This document shows, one piece after another, positions 9,724 through 16,859 of a stretch of 64,000 nucleotides of DNA (the first letter of the stretch is position 1; each line of letters begins with the position of its first letter). The DNA comes from Flavihumibacter rivuli (GTDB lineage: Bacteria > Bacteroidota > Bacteroidia > Chitinophagales > Chitinophagaceae). The DNA is taken from assembly GCF_018595685.2 (NCBI RefSeq), contig NZ_CP092334.1:2508001-2572000 (forward strand), given 5' to 3'. Below the pieces are notes generated by a model. It searched no databases and was not told the origin of the DNA. It worked only from the letters and a program-made list of their open reading frames with translations. A program made the position numbers and the translations under genes.

Positions 9724-10467
9724 ATGTCCGTTCAACATATTGGCCATAAGCTAACCGTCCTTGAAAGCATAGACAGCTCCAACAACTATGCCATGGCCCA
9801 GGTTCATGCGGGACTGGCAAGCCATGGGGAAGCCTGGTTTGCCCTCGAACAGACCGCCGGGAAGGGCCAAAGGGGCCGCCAATGGGTCACCAATCCCGGT
9901 GAAAACATCATGGTCAGCATAGCCCTCAATACCAGCCGGTTCCAGCCTGACAGGACTTTTCCGCTGAGTATGGCCATTGCCTTGGGCTGCCTGGATTGGT
10001 TCGGGAAGGAAGTGGTAGAGGATGCCAGCCTGAAGTGGCCGAACGACCTTTACTGGCGTGACAGAAAGGCAGGGGGCATTCTCATCGAAAACAAATGGTC
10101 CGGCAATAATTGGCAGTTTGCCATTGCCGGGATCGGCATCAATATCAACCAGGTCAACTTTGACCCCATGGCCAAAAGACCGGTATCCCTCCGCCAGATC
10201 ACCGGCAGGGAGGTGGACCTGATGGATGCCCTGAAGGCTTTATTCAGCCAATTGGAGAACCGATGGCAACAACTGGCTTCCGGTGACCTGGCGGGACTGC
10301 TGAAGGACTACAACTATGCGCTGTTCCGCAAAGGGGAGACAGTAAAACTCAAAAAGGAAAATGCCAGTTTCGAGACCACCATTCTGGGTGTGAACATGGA
10401 AGGACTTTTGCTGACCCGGGATACCATGGACCGGCAATTCCAGTTCGGTGAAGTGGAATGGGTTTGA
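9724..10467 (+). CDS. birA: Biotin--[acetyl-CoA-carboxylase] ligase, class I
   Basis: Attaches biotin to the biotin carrier domain of carboxylases through biotinyl-AMP. The 247-residue protein has the ligase core: SSNNYAM, the GKGQRGRQW loop that closes over biotinyl-AMP, LKWPNDLYW, AGILIE-like AGGILIENKW and GIGININ. It lacks the N-terminal winged helix of E. coli BirA, so it should not repress a biotin operon. The frame extends upstream to a GTG at 9622, but the ATG at 9724 matches family N-termini. It is divergent from rsfS. Confidence 0.94.
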   Translation: MSVQHIGHKLTVLESIDSSNNYAMAQVHAGLASHGEAWFALEQTAGKGQRGRQWVTNPGENIMVSIALNTSRFQPDRTFPLSMAIALGCLDWFGKEVVEDASLKWPNDLYWRDRKAGGILIENKWSGNNWQFAIAGIGININQVNFDPMAKRPVSLRQITGREVDLMDALKALFSQLENRWQQLASGDLAGLLKDYNYALFRKGETVKLKKENASFETTILGVNMEGLLLTRDTMDRQFQFGEVEWV

Positions 10468-10479
10468 TTCGGCAATGGG

Positions 10480-10824
10480 TCATACTACCCTTCCCTCCTG
10501 CCCGCCGGAAGGCACGAAAACATAGAGGTCTAGACTTTCATCATGTTCCGCAGCCCTCGCCTCCACTTCGAAACGATTATTGTGATAGCCTTTCCGGAGG
10601 GATTCCACCAGGTAGGACCAAAGAAAACCAACGAAACCGTGTTCATTGAATTGGCGGACATGGGCCAACTCATGCCTCAGCCACCTGCGGTTCCGGTGCA
10701 ACTCTTCAATGGTGGTATTGTGTAAATGAATGGTCCTGCCCAATACCATGGCCATTTTCTCTGACCGCAGCCGATAGGCAGCGAACCGGGCGAAGACCGA
10801 ATTCTCTCTAACTGAATATTTCAC
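10480..10824 (-). CDS. Small protein with an HExxH motif (DUF4157-like)
   Basis: A 114-residue protein beginning at GTG 10824. The motif HELAH (about residues 51-55, in RWLRHELAHVRQ) and a downstream glutamate in FEVEARAAE fit a gluzincin-like zinc site, as in the DUF4157 group. There is no signal peptide or membrane segment. At this length it would be little more than the zinc-binding core, so protease activity is possible but not shown. It is convergent with birA, 12 bases apart, and has no evident partner. Confidence 0.72.
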   Translation of the reverse strand: MKYSVRENSVFARFAAYRLRSEKMAMVLGRTIHLHNTTIEELHRNRRWLRHELAHVRQFNEHGFVGFLWSYLVESLRKGYHNNRFEVEARAAEHDESLDLYVFVPSGGQEGRVV

Positions 10825-10847
10825 CTACTGAAATTACGAAAGGCAAA

Positions 10848-11753
10848 TTATTTTGCCCGCCTCGCCCTTCCTGTATTGAAGACCCTCGACAGGTTAAAAC
10901 CAAACCTGATCTCACCCTTATCCCACCTGCCAGTTGTTTCGGTGATGAAAGCCCGCTCGTTCATGCCGGTCGAGTTGGAAAAATGCAACTGGAAGACATG
11001 CCCCCCGGTTTCAATATCCACGCCCACCGACAAGGGATTAGTATAGATCGTCTTGTCGATCCCGCTGAACACGTAATGGTAGTCCACCACAAATGCCACC
11101 CGTTTCGACAATTTCAACCTGGTGCCAATGCCCAGGGCCCATGCATCATTGGAGTCCGTTTCCTTTTCTACGAGGTTGGTATGGACAAAGGTTGGCGCCA
11201 ATTGTAAGGTGAAGGATTCCGTAAACTTCCTTCCGATCAACACCTGGTTATAAAACCCAAGCCGGGAAGAGAAATAATTCTTCCGGTCCGGGTCCGCCCA
11301 TTCCAGTGTATTCATGGTCATGCCACTCACCACGACGATCGAGACAGGAAAGCCGGCTTCCCCTTTTGATTGTTGCACCACCCTGTATTTGATAAAGCCA
11401 TCCCATTCCTTCTTATAGGTGCTCCTGCCAAAACCTACGGTGAGGTCCTTGGTAATGCCATAATCCAGCCCGAAACGCATGGTGGCCTGGTCGAGTCCAA
11501 AAAAATCATTGAACCCATCCTTCACCAATCCAAAGCGGTGCAGGAACCGGAGGTCGATCACCCCGACACCGATGAATTCAACCGAATGCCCATTGATCAC
11601 CCTGGACGATTTAAAAGCATTGCTGACCTTTTCCTTCTTCGGCTTCTCTTCCCCTACCAGTTTCAACAAGTCTTCATCCTGCGTGAAGGCACGGCTCGAA
11701 CAGGCCAATAGTGAGCTGGCAATGATTACTGATTTCAGCTTCATGATGGTCAT
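10848..11753 (-). CDS. DUF5777-like outer-membrane beta-barrel protein
   Basis: A 301-residue exported protein with a signal peptide (residues ~1-24). The mature part is rich in alternating beta-strand patterns such as LRFGLDYGITKDLTVGFGRSTYK and ends in a strand-rich GEIRFGFNLSRVF segment near the C-terminus, as in outer-membrane barrels. The segments match what I know of the DUF5777 family that accompanies cytochrome c and YceI genes in Bacteroidota. Its ATG overlaps the yceI stop (ATGA), so it is the last gene of the five-gene operon. Transported substrate or role is unknown. Confidence 0.82.
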   Translation of the reverse strand: MTIMKLKSVIIASSLLACSSRAFTQDEDLLKLVGEEKPKKEKVSNAFKSSRVINGHSVEFIGVGVIDLRFLHRFGLVKDGFNDFFGLDQATMRFGLDYGITKDLTVGFGRSTYKKEWDGFIKYRVVQQSKGEAGFPVSIVVVSGMTMNTLEWADPDRKNYFSSRLGFYNQVLIGRKFTESFTLQLAPTFVHTNLVEKETDSNDAWALGIGTRLKLSKRVAFVVDYHYVFSGIDKTIYTNPLSVGVDIETGGHVFQLHFSNSTGMNERAFITETTGRWDKGEIRFGFNLSRVFNTGRARRAK

Positions 11754-12304
11754 TGTTTAAGGGGTTCGAGGTCACAATCAACCTTGATGGCAATGGTATT
11801 GGAGATCTTCTCCTTCACAACAGAAGGAATAGCGATATTATAATCCGACAAGGCTATGTTGAATTCAGCAGATGCGGATGGCTTGCCATTCTTCACCACC
11901 ATCACTCCATTGGTGGCAATATCCTTTGTTACACCATGAAGGGTTAGTTTACCCTTCACGGTTACCGGGTAGGAACCGTCCTTCGTAAACTGGACCGAAC
12001 TGATGTTCTCAATCACTCCCCTGAATTCTGATTTAGGATATTTATCGCTTTCTACATAGTTCTCATGGAAATGCTCCTGCATCAGGGCTTTTTCAAAACT
12101 GAAACCTTTCATCAGGACGGCCATCTGGATAGCACCGGTACCCACATCAACCACACAGGTAGCACTCCGGTGTTGGGCTTCGATATTCTCCATGGGTGTC
12201 TTTGAATAGAACGACACATGTCCCGTCTTTGTAAAATACCTTGTCTGTGCAAAAACTACGGTGAGTGATAGCAGGCAGGTAATGCCCAGTAGTAACTTCT
12301 TCAT
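11750..12304 (-). CDS. YceI family periplasmic lipid-binding protein
   Basis: A 184-residue exported lipocalin-like protein; the family binds polyisoprenoids or amides in its barrel. The signal peptide (residues ~1-19, ending VFAQ) is followed by FTKTGHVSFYSKTPMENIEA, a block of the YceI fold, then VAVLMKGFSFEKALMQEHFHENYVESDKYPKSEFRG and VKGKLTLHGVTKDI, the best-conserved YceI stretch. It overlaps the next gene by ATGA. Its place between cytochrome-like lipoproteins and a DUF5777 barrel suggests a role in an envelope redox process, which is inference. Confidence 0.88.
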   Translation of the reverse strand: MKKLLLGITCLLSLTVVFAQTRYFTKTGHVSFYSKTPMENIEAQHRSATCVVDVGTGAIQMAVLMKGFSFEKALMQEHFHENYVESDKYPKSEFRGVIENISSVQFTKDGSYPVTVKGKLTLHGVTKDIATNGVMVVKNGKPSASAEFNIALSDYNIAIPSVVKEKISNTIAIKVDCDLEPLKQ

Positions 12305-12322
12305 GCTGGTTGCTTTTCTAGT

Positions 12323-12766
12323 TTATTGTGGTGGTTCAATTACGCATCGTTCAAGGACAACATCAGTTCCCAATAAGGGATCGATCGTTGCACCTATGCA
12401 ATAGCCTTTTAATTGGGTGGGCTTGCCCTTGTCGAGCGGGGGAATTCTTTGACTTGAACTGCTATCCAGCAGGCAACGCACCGCGGACATCGCAGAAGGG
12501 TCACCCAGGATGATCGCACTGATCCTGCCGGCAGCACTGTCCATCGATTTTATGGTACCATTCACTGCAACGATCTTACCCAGGAATTTTTGGTTAGCGG
12601 CTGCTTCATCCTTCTCAAAAGATTGGATGAATTCCTCTGCGCTTACAAATAGTTCCGCTTTCAGGTCGCTGGTTGGGACGATTTTCCGGTTGTATTCATG
12701 GTAGCCATACCATGCGCCGAACAACAGCAGCAGGGCCATTATTCCAATTATATACTTTCGTTTCAT
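12323..12766 (-). CDS. Membrane-anchored OB-fold protein (tRNA_anti-like)
   Basis: A 147-residue protein with an N-terminal membrane segment (about residues 5-22) and a periplasmic OB-fold domain. The pattern FLGKIVAVNGTIKSMD...ISAIILGDPSAMSAVRCLLD...KGYCIGATIDPLLGTDVVLERCVI fits the tRNA_anti-like group found in Bacteroidota, which are not known to bind nucleic acid. The ATG at 12766 is preferred; a TTG nine bases earlier overlaps the upstream stop codon. It is the third gene of the operon. Function is not known. Confidence 0.78.
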   Translation of the reverse strand: MKRKYIIGIMALLLLFGAWYGYHEYNRKIVPTSDLKAELFVSAEEFIQSFEKDEAAANQKFLGKIVAVNGTIKSMDSAAGRISAIILGDPSAMSAVRCLLDSSSSQRIPPLDKGKPTQLKGYCIGATIDPLLGTDVVLERCVIEPPQ

Positions 12767-12771
12767 ACTGA

Positions 12772-13128
12772 TCAATTATTTGGACTGCCGGCATCGATCC
12801 AGCATTTAACAATGGCCATTTCATTGGATGGCAGTGGCCCCGAGGTAGGCATTGTTTTCTCCACGACCACCCTCTGCCTGATCTTTGCAGAGGCTGCGCT
12901 CACCTGTGAATAGCTTTCCAGGATGAGTCCCCCTGCAACGGACTGTTTGTTATGACAGCCGCTGGTGGCACATTTTGCGGCGATGATGGGTGCCACACCT
13001 GTAGCATAGGTAGCATTGACCGTACTGCAATCGATCGTGGAATTGGGATATAGTATTTCCTCCTTGTCATAATAACAACCGGCGAATACCAGGCTGCTTA
13101 AAACAAGCATTAACATTGACTTCTTCAT
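12772..13128 (-). CDS. Cytochrome c-like lipoprotein with CX4CH motif
   Basis: A 118-residue lipoprotein (lipobox VFAGC, Cys18). It has one heme-type motif of unusual spacing, CATSGCH (CX4CH), and a methionine in KTMPTSG that could be the second heme ligand. The C-terminal AIVKCWIDAGSPNN matches the end of the neighbouring two-domain protein, so it is a single-domain relative of that cytochrome. If heme is attached it would act as an electron carrier in the periplasm. It is 2 bases downstream of that gene, in the same operon. Confidence 0.8.
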   Translation of the reverse strand: MKKSMLMLVLSSLVFAGCYYDKEEILYPNSTIDCSTVNATYATGVAPIIAAKCATSGCHNKQSVAGGLILESYSQVSAASAKIRQRVVVEKTMPTSGPLPSNEMAIVKCWIDAGSPNN

Positions 13129-13130
13129 GG

Positions 13131-13829
13131 CTAGTTATTTGGTGATCCGTTATCGATCCATTTTTTAATAGTGGCTATCTCACAATCCGGAAGCTTGGAT
13201 CCTTGCGGCATAGGTGAATAGCCCGCCAGGTGGGCAATAGAGCCATACAATTTTCCATTCAGCGCAACTGTCCTGACACCTGTATAATTGGTGAGATTGA
13301 TACCGGCGCTTGCGAGGTTATTGTTATGGCATCCCGTACACTTGTTATTCAATATGGGCTGTACCCTTGTTGAATAACTGATCACCCCTGAGGTATCACA
13401 GGTGCCGGTGCAGGAATTGTTCTTTGCGCCCTGGTTGATCCACTTCTCGATGGAAGCGATCTGGGCTGAACTGAGCGGCGCGTTGGGCGCGGGCGGCATT
13501 CGGTCACCACCGGTATCCTTGATCACTTCTACCAGTTTACTATCCCTGGCGTTACCGGCTTTCACAATTTTCATGATGCCCTGGTAGGAAGTAAGCACGA
13601 TGCCTTCCTTTGCAGATGCTGCATCATGACAACCGCTCATGGCGCAGTTGGAAACGATCAGGGGAAGAATGGTGTTGGAAAAATAAACAGTATCAGCACT
13701 GCAGGTGCTGGAAGAAGGGGGCGGTTCATTACCGCCGGTATCAGGGCCTTGGGGAGCTTCATGCTTGCATTGGGAAAGTACCAGCAATAGGCAACATAGC
13801 CCCGACAACGCCAGGATTTGTTTGCGCAT
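13131..13829 (-). CDS. Two-domain c-type cytochrome-like lipoprotein
   Basis: A 232-residue lipoprotein with lipobox LVLSQC (Cys21) and a proline/serine-rich linker. Two similar domains follow: the first holds CAMSGCH (CX4CH) and MPPAP, the second CTGCH (CX2CH) and SPMPQG. Both have the KWI(N/D)xG terminal helix of the planctomycete-type cytochrome c domain. The methionines are candidate axial ligands. The protein should be a periplasm- or surface-facing electron carrier. It is the first gene of the operon and has a CRP/FNR-like palindrome about 100 bases upstream. Confidence 0.83.
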   Translation of the reverse strand: MRKQILALSGLCCLLLVLSQCKHEAPQGPDTGGNEPPPSSSTCSADTVYFSNTILPLIVSNCAMSGCHDAASAKEGIVLTSYQGIMKIVKAGNARDSKLVEVIKDTGGDRMPPAPNAPLSSAQIASIEKWINQGAKNNSCTGTCDTSGVISYSTRVQPILNNKCTGCHNNNLASAGINLTNYTGVRTVALNGKLYGSIAHLAGYSPMPQGSKLPDCEIATIKKWIDNGSPNN

Positions 13830-13925
13830 AAATTAGAGATTGGGTGGTCAAATAATGGTCTGGTACAAGTAGGCTATAAGCAGAATATTAGCTCTTTGAA
13901 AATAACGTTGAATGCCAAGCCTTAG

Positions 13926-13941
13926 TGTGACATCCGTCACA
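13926..13941. promoter_or_regulatory. CRP/FNR-like palindrome upstream of cytochrome operon
   Basis: TGTGACATCCGTCACA is a perfect TGTGA-N6-TCACA palindrome, the recognition pattern of the Crp/Fnr family. Its centre is about 34 bases upstream of an AT-rich TATTTTC-like -7 candidate on the minus strand (near 13896-13904), so an activator bound here would sit near -41. The regulator itself is not in the window. Confidence 0.5.
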
Positions 13942-13993
13942 AAAGATTGTTAATGCACCTGACCACCCAATCATACAGCCTTCTAGCAGAGGA

Positions 13994-14455
13994 TTACGGA
14001 CAATGCTTCAGTATCTCTGCAGCATGTTCCTTGCTTTTCGGCTTCAGGAAGATCTTAAGGATCCTTCCATTCCCATCGATCACAAAGGTGGTGCGATGCA
14101 AACCCATGTATTTGCGGCCATACAATTGCTTCTCACCCCAAACTCCATACTTTTCTATGATCTTCAATTCCGGGTCTGCGATCAGGGGGAACGGAATACT
14201 GTTGCGGGTTTCGAATTTCTTGTGGCTTTCCACATCATCAGGGCTCACCCCGATGATCTCAAATCCATGTTGCTTGAGCAATGTGTGATTATCACGCAAA
14301 TTGCATGCCTGAACTGTACAGGTAGGGGTCATATCCTTGGGATAAAAGTATAAAACCACCTTTTTTCCCTTGAAATCGGCAAGGCTTAGCTTCCTGCCAT
14401 CCTGGTCCTTACCACTAAATGCAGGGGCTTTATCCCCTTCTTTCAAATGTGTCAT
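13994..14455 (-). CDS. bcp: Thioredoxin-dependent peroxiredoxin (Bcp/PrxQ)
   Basis: Reduces hydrogen peroxide and organic peroxides with electrons from thioredoxin. The 153-residue protein has the peroxidatic site YPKDMTPTCTVQACNLRD: the first cysteine is the peroxidatic one and the second, five residues later, is the usual resolving cysteine of the PrxQ type. The typical PGCT reads PTCT here, a small variation. Later family segments (GVSPDDVESHKKF, LIADPELKIIEKYGVWGEK) are present. It follows the M23 gene on the same strand by 43 bases. Confidence 0.95.
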   Translation of the reverse strand: MTHLKEGDKAPAFSGKDQDGRKLSLADFKGKKVVLYFYPKDMTPTCTVQACNLRDNHTLLKQHGFEIIGVSPDDVESHKKFETRNSIPFPLIADPELKIIEKYGVWGEKQLYGRKYMGLHRTTFVIDGNGRILKIFLKPKSKEHAAEILKHCP

Positions 14456-14498
14456 AGCTGCTTTCCTGTTTCACTATCTTTTTGGGTAATCTTTCTCC

Positions 14499-16199
14499 TT
14501 AACGCTTGAACCTGATCTGCTTCTCTGTCCTGTTCCCGGCCTCGTCTTCGGCAACGATGCGCAGGGTGTGTTCACCCGGCGGGCATTTCTCATCAAATCT
14601 GTAAACAAAACTCTTGCCCTTATCGTTCGTAAACCTGATCCATTTGCCGTCCAGTTCCGTTCGCAGCACTTTCCACTTTTCGAGGTTATCCTTTACGGTG
14701 AATACGATACGTGGAATGCCCGCCAGGTTCGCCCCATCCGAAAAACCGATGGGCAGGATCTCAGGTGGCTTATTATCCAACACCAACTGGAAACTGCCGA
14801 AATCCCTGAAACGGGCCATGGCCCAGTTGCGCTGCCACTGCACTTTCAGCACATCCTTCTTGTTACCGGCAAAGCGTTGCATCACGGTCCTTTCCTTTTC
14901 GGCAGGTGAAAGATCACCTACGGGTTGAATCCTTACTACCATTGAGTCCTGTAGGGGTATGTAAGGTGCACCTATGGAATGCACAGCCGAAACCACTTCA
15001 GGGTGTGCGGTGACGGTCCTGTGGTACTGGATGGTGACAGAATCGTACAGAGTTCTTTCCCCGATCACAAATTCACAATCTTCTGTTTCATACACATCCA
15101 CCATCATGGGATAGAACCTTCTTCCAGCAGGGGCACTTATCGTGTAAGCGGCACCGTTATACTGCAGGCTGGTTTGGAGGGTCGAACTATTACCATAGCC
15201 ATCTTTCACCACGATCCTGATATCGTGTACCTGGCCGTCACTAAGATCGATCACACCATCACCACTGAATCGGGTGTAGATCGAATGCAGGTAGCCAGGC
15301 AGCTCACTAAGGTGTTGCAGGTAGGGTCCTCCTGTTGACTTGGTCTTGTAGTCAATATGGGCATTGAGGTAACGGGTGGCATCGTAGCCAACCTGGTCCA
15401 TCCGGAATCCCACCACGGCCTTATCATTGTCGTACAGTACGGCTTCGTAAACCCCATTCTGGTTGGAAGAACCGGTATGGGTATCATAGGCGGTGATGGC
15501 CAGGCTCACTTTATTGGTAGCCACTACCTGAGGGGGAACCCTGAAACCATCGCCATTCCTTGCAGTTGCTAAAAGCCGGGGTGATTGCTCATACACACTT
15601 TTGTTCCGGTCATAAATGGCCAACCTCAGGATGGAGGGCGAGGTATTGTCCTGTAGGGGGAACCCAAACAACATGGGATTGAGGTTCACATCATCCTTGG
15701 TCCTGCGGATCTCAAAATGCAGGTGGGGCGCCTGTGAACCGCCCGTATTGCCACTATAGGCCAGGAAATCACCCTTCTTTACAGGAAAGCGGTTCGGGGG
15801 CAATTCCAGCATCACCTTCCAGGATTCCAGGTGGTATTGCTCTCCCTTCACCCAATCCTCGAGGGCCGGGAAGAAATCATTCAAATGACAGTAAACGGTT
15901 GTAATTCCATTGGGATGGTCCACATAGATAGCCCTGCCGAATCCCGCCGGCTCGATCTTGATCCTGGATATATACCCGTCTGCCGCAGCGAATACAGGCA
16001 GGTTCTCCCTTTTCTGGGTCTTGAGGTCAAGTCCCATATGGTAATGGTTGGGGCGTAACTCCCCGAAATTCCCACTCAGGTCGATGGGAATGTTCAGGGG
16101 GTTCCTGAAATAACCTTTGGGATAGTCGGGCTGTCCGTTGTATTGCGCTACAAGGGTAACAGAACACAATAAGGACGCCAGGAGGATCCTCCACTTCAT
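14499..16199 (-). CDS. Exported M23 family metallopeptidase, large
   Basis: A 566-residue exported protein. After a signal peptide (about residues 1-18) an M23 domain comes early (about residues 20-170): LRPNHYHMGLDL supplies the HxxxD zinc ligands, VYCHLN and HLHFEIRR the others, so the site is complete. The remaining ~390 residues are beta-rich, with Ig-like blocks near the C-terminus (GEHTLRIVAEDEAGN). Likely a cell-wall endopeptidase. The ATG at 16199 is chosen over a TTG at 16205. A TAGTTTTG promoter box lies about 30 bases upstream. Confidence 0.92.
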   Translation of the reverse strand: MKWRILLASLLCSVTLVAQYNGQPDYPKGYFRNPLNIPIDLSGNFGELRPNHYHMGLDLKTQKRENLPVFAAADGYISRIKIEPAGFGRAIYVDHPNGITTVYCHLNDFFPALEDWVKGEQYHLESWKVMLELPPNRFPVKKGDFLAYSGNTGGSQAPHLHFEIRRTKDDVNLNPMLFGFPLQDNTSPSILRLAIYDRNKSVYEQSPRLLATARNGDGFRVPPQVVATNKVSLAITAYDTHTGSSNQNGVYEAVLYDNDKAVVGFRMDQVGYDATRYLNAHIDYKTKSTGGPYLQHLSELPGYLHSIYTRFSGDGVIDLSDGQVHDIRIVVKDGYGNSSTLQTSLQYNGAAYTISAPAGRRFYPMMVDVYETEDCEFVIGERTLYDSVTIQYHRTVTAHPEVVSAVHSIGAPYIPLQDSMVVRIQPVGDLSPAEKERTVMQRFAGNKKDVLKVQWQRNWAMARFRDFGSFQLVLDNKPPEILPIGFSDGANLAGIPRIVFTVKDNLEKWKVLRTELDGKWIRFTNDKGKSFVYRFDEKCPPGEHTLRIVAEDEAGNRTEKQIRFKR

Positions 16200-16227
16200 C
16201 AGCAAAACATTTGGGTTAGTAATGCTG

Positions 16228-16235
16228 CAAAACTA
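16228..16235 (-). promoter_or_regulatory. -7 box for the large M23 peptidase gene
   Basis: On the minus strand this reads TAGTTTTG, an exact TAnnTTTG match, 28 bases before the start codon. Confidence 0.5.
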
Positions 16236-16349
16236 CTACTTGACAATGGAAAGAATCCTTAAACCTGGTACGCCCCGGTTGATGGCGGCCATGCCAAAAT
16301 GCATCTGCTAATGCTCAGGATTCCCTTGTATGGGCATGCCTGGAAAACT

Positions 16350-16365
16350 AGTTGTTTAAACAACT
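16350..16365. promoter_or_regulatory. 16-bp perfect palindrome
   Basis: AGTTGTTTAAACAACT is a perfect 16-base palindrome in the 290-base gap between the divergent M23 gene and the small exported protein gene. It could bind a dimeric regulator. No matching regulator is recognised. Confidence 0.35.
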
Positions 16366-16495
16366 TGTTAAATTAAAAAAATTACCTGTTTTAGGTATGC
16401 ATTTTGGTAAACATGGAACAGCTTTTGGTGTTTATATATTGTCTTAAGATTAGGCAATTGGTTAGTAAGCACCAGCTATTACATAACAAGGAAAA

Positions 16496-16720
16496 ATGAT
16501 GGGTATGAAAAGTATGAAGCAAAAAGCCGTGATCCTTGCAGCAGTAATGATCAGTACAGTTATTGGTGCATTTAAGGGACAGGAAGCCAAACAGAAATGG
16601 ATGTTCAGGATACTTAGCAAGAATGATGAGCGCCAGGCCCGTGCGGTCCGTCGTTCCGACGCCAAACAGGGCAAGGTGATCCTGGACGATATCGAGATGG
16701 CGGCTTACCACAATAGTTAA
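16496..16720 (+). CDS. Small membrane or exported protein of unknown function
   Basis: A 74-residue protein with one hydrophobic N-terminal segment (about residues 10-26) followed by a basic tail (KQKWMFRILSKNDERQARAVRRSDAKQGK). I do not recognise it. Support for a real gene comes from an AAGGAAAA ribosome-site-like stretch before the ATG pair, and a strong terminator 25 bases after the stop codon. Codon use resembles the neighbours. An opposite-strand frame also covers the site but lacks such signals. Confidence 0.55.
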   Translation: MMGMKSMKQKAVILAAVMISTVIGAFKGQEAKQKWMFRILSKNDERQARAVRRSDAKQGKVILDDIEMAAYHNS

Positions 16721-16744
16721 GCGGTACATTGGCTCACTATATTC

Positions 16745-16775
16745 AGGCCTTCCCCTGTCGGGAAGGCCTTTTTTA
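16745..16775 (+). terminator. Rho-independent terminator after the small gene
   Basis: Ten-base-pair stem AGGCCTTCCC / GGGAAGGCCT with a five-base loop and a following T run. It ends the transcript of the 74-residue protein gene. Confidence 0.85.
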
Positions 16776-16829
16776 TACCCATGATTGTCAGGACAGGAAA
16801 TTAATTCCGGAAAATTGCCCCCCGGGTCG

Positions 16830-16837
16830 TAGTTTTG
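16830..16837 (+). promoter_or_regulatory. -7 box for carB
   Basis: TAGTTTTG matches TAnnTTTG exactly, 22 bases before the carB ATG. Confidence 0.55.
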
Positions 16838-16859
16838 CGCAATTTATTTTTCCGCGAAC

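Noticed and set aside
13994..14455. PTCT instead of PGCT at the Bcp peroxidatic site as a sign of lost activity
   Set aside because: Both catalytic cysteines and the surrounding residues are intact, and the change of one neighbouring residue is found in other PrxQ proteins.
16391..16729. 112-codon minus-strand frame opposite the 74-residue protein gene
   Set aside because: It is rich in Cys and His with no sensible domain, and the terminator and ribosome-site-like sequence fit the plus-strand gene.
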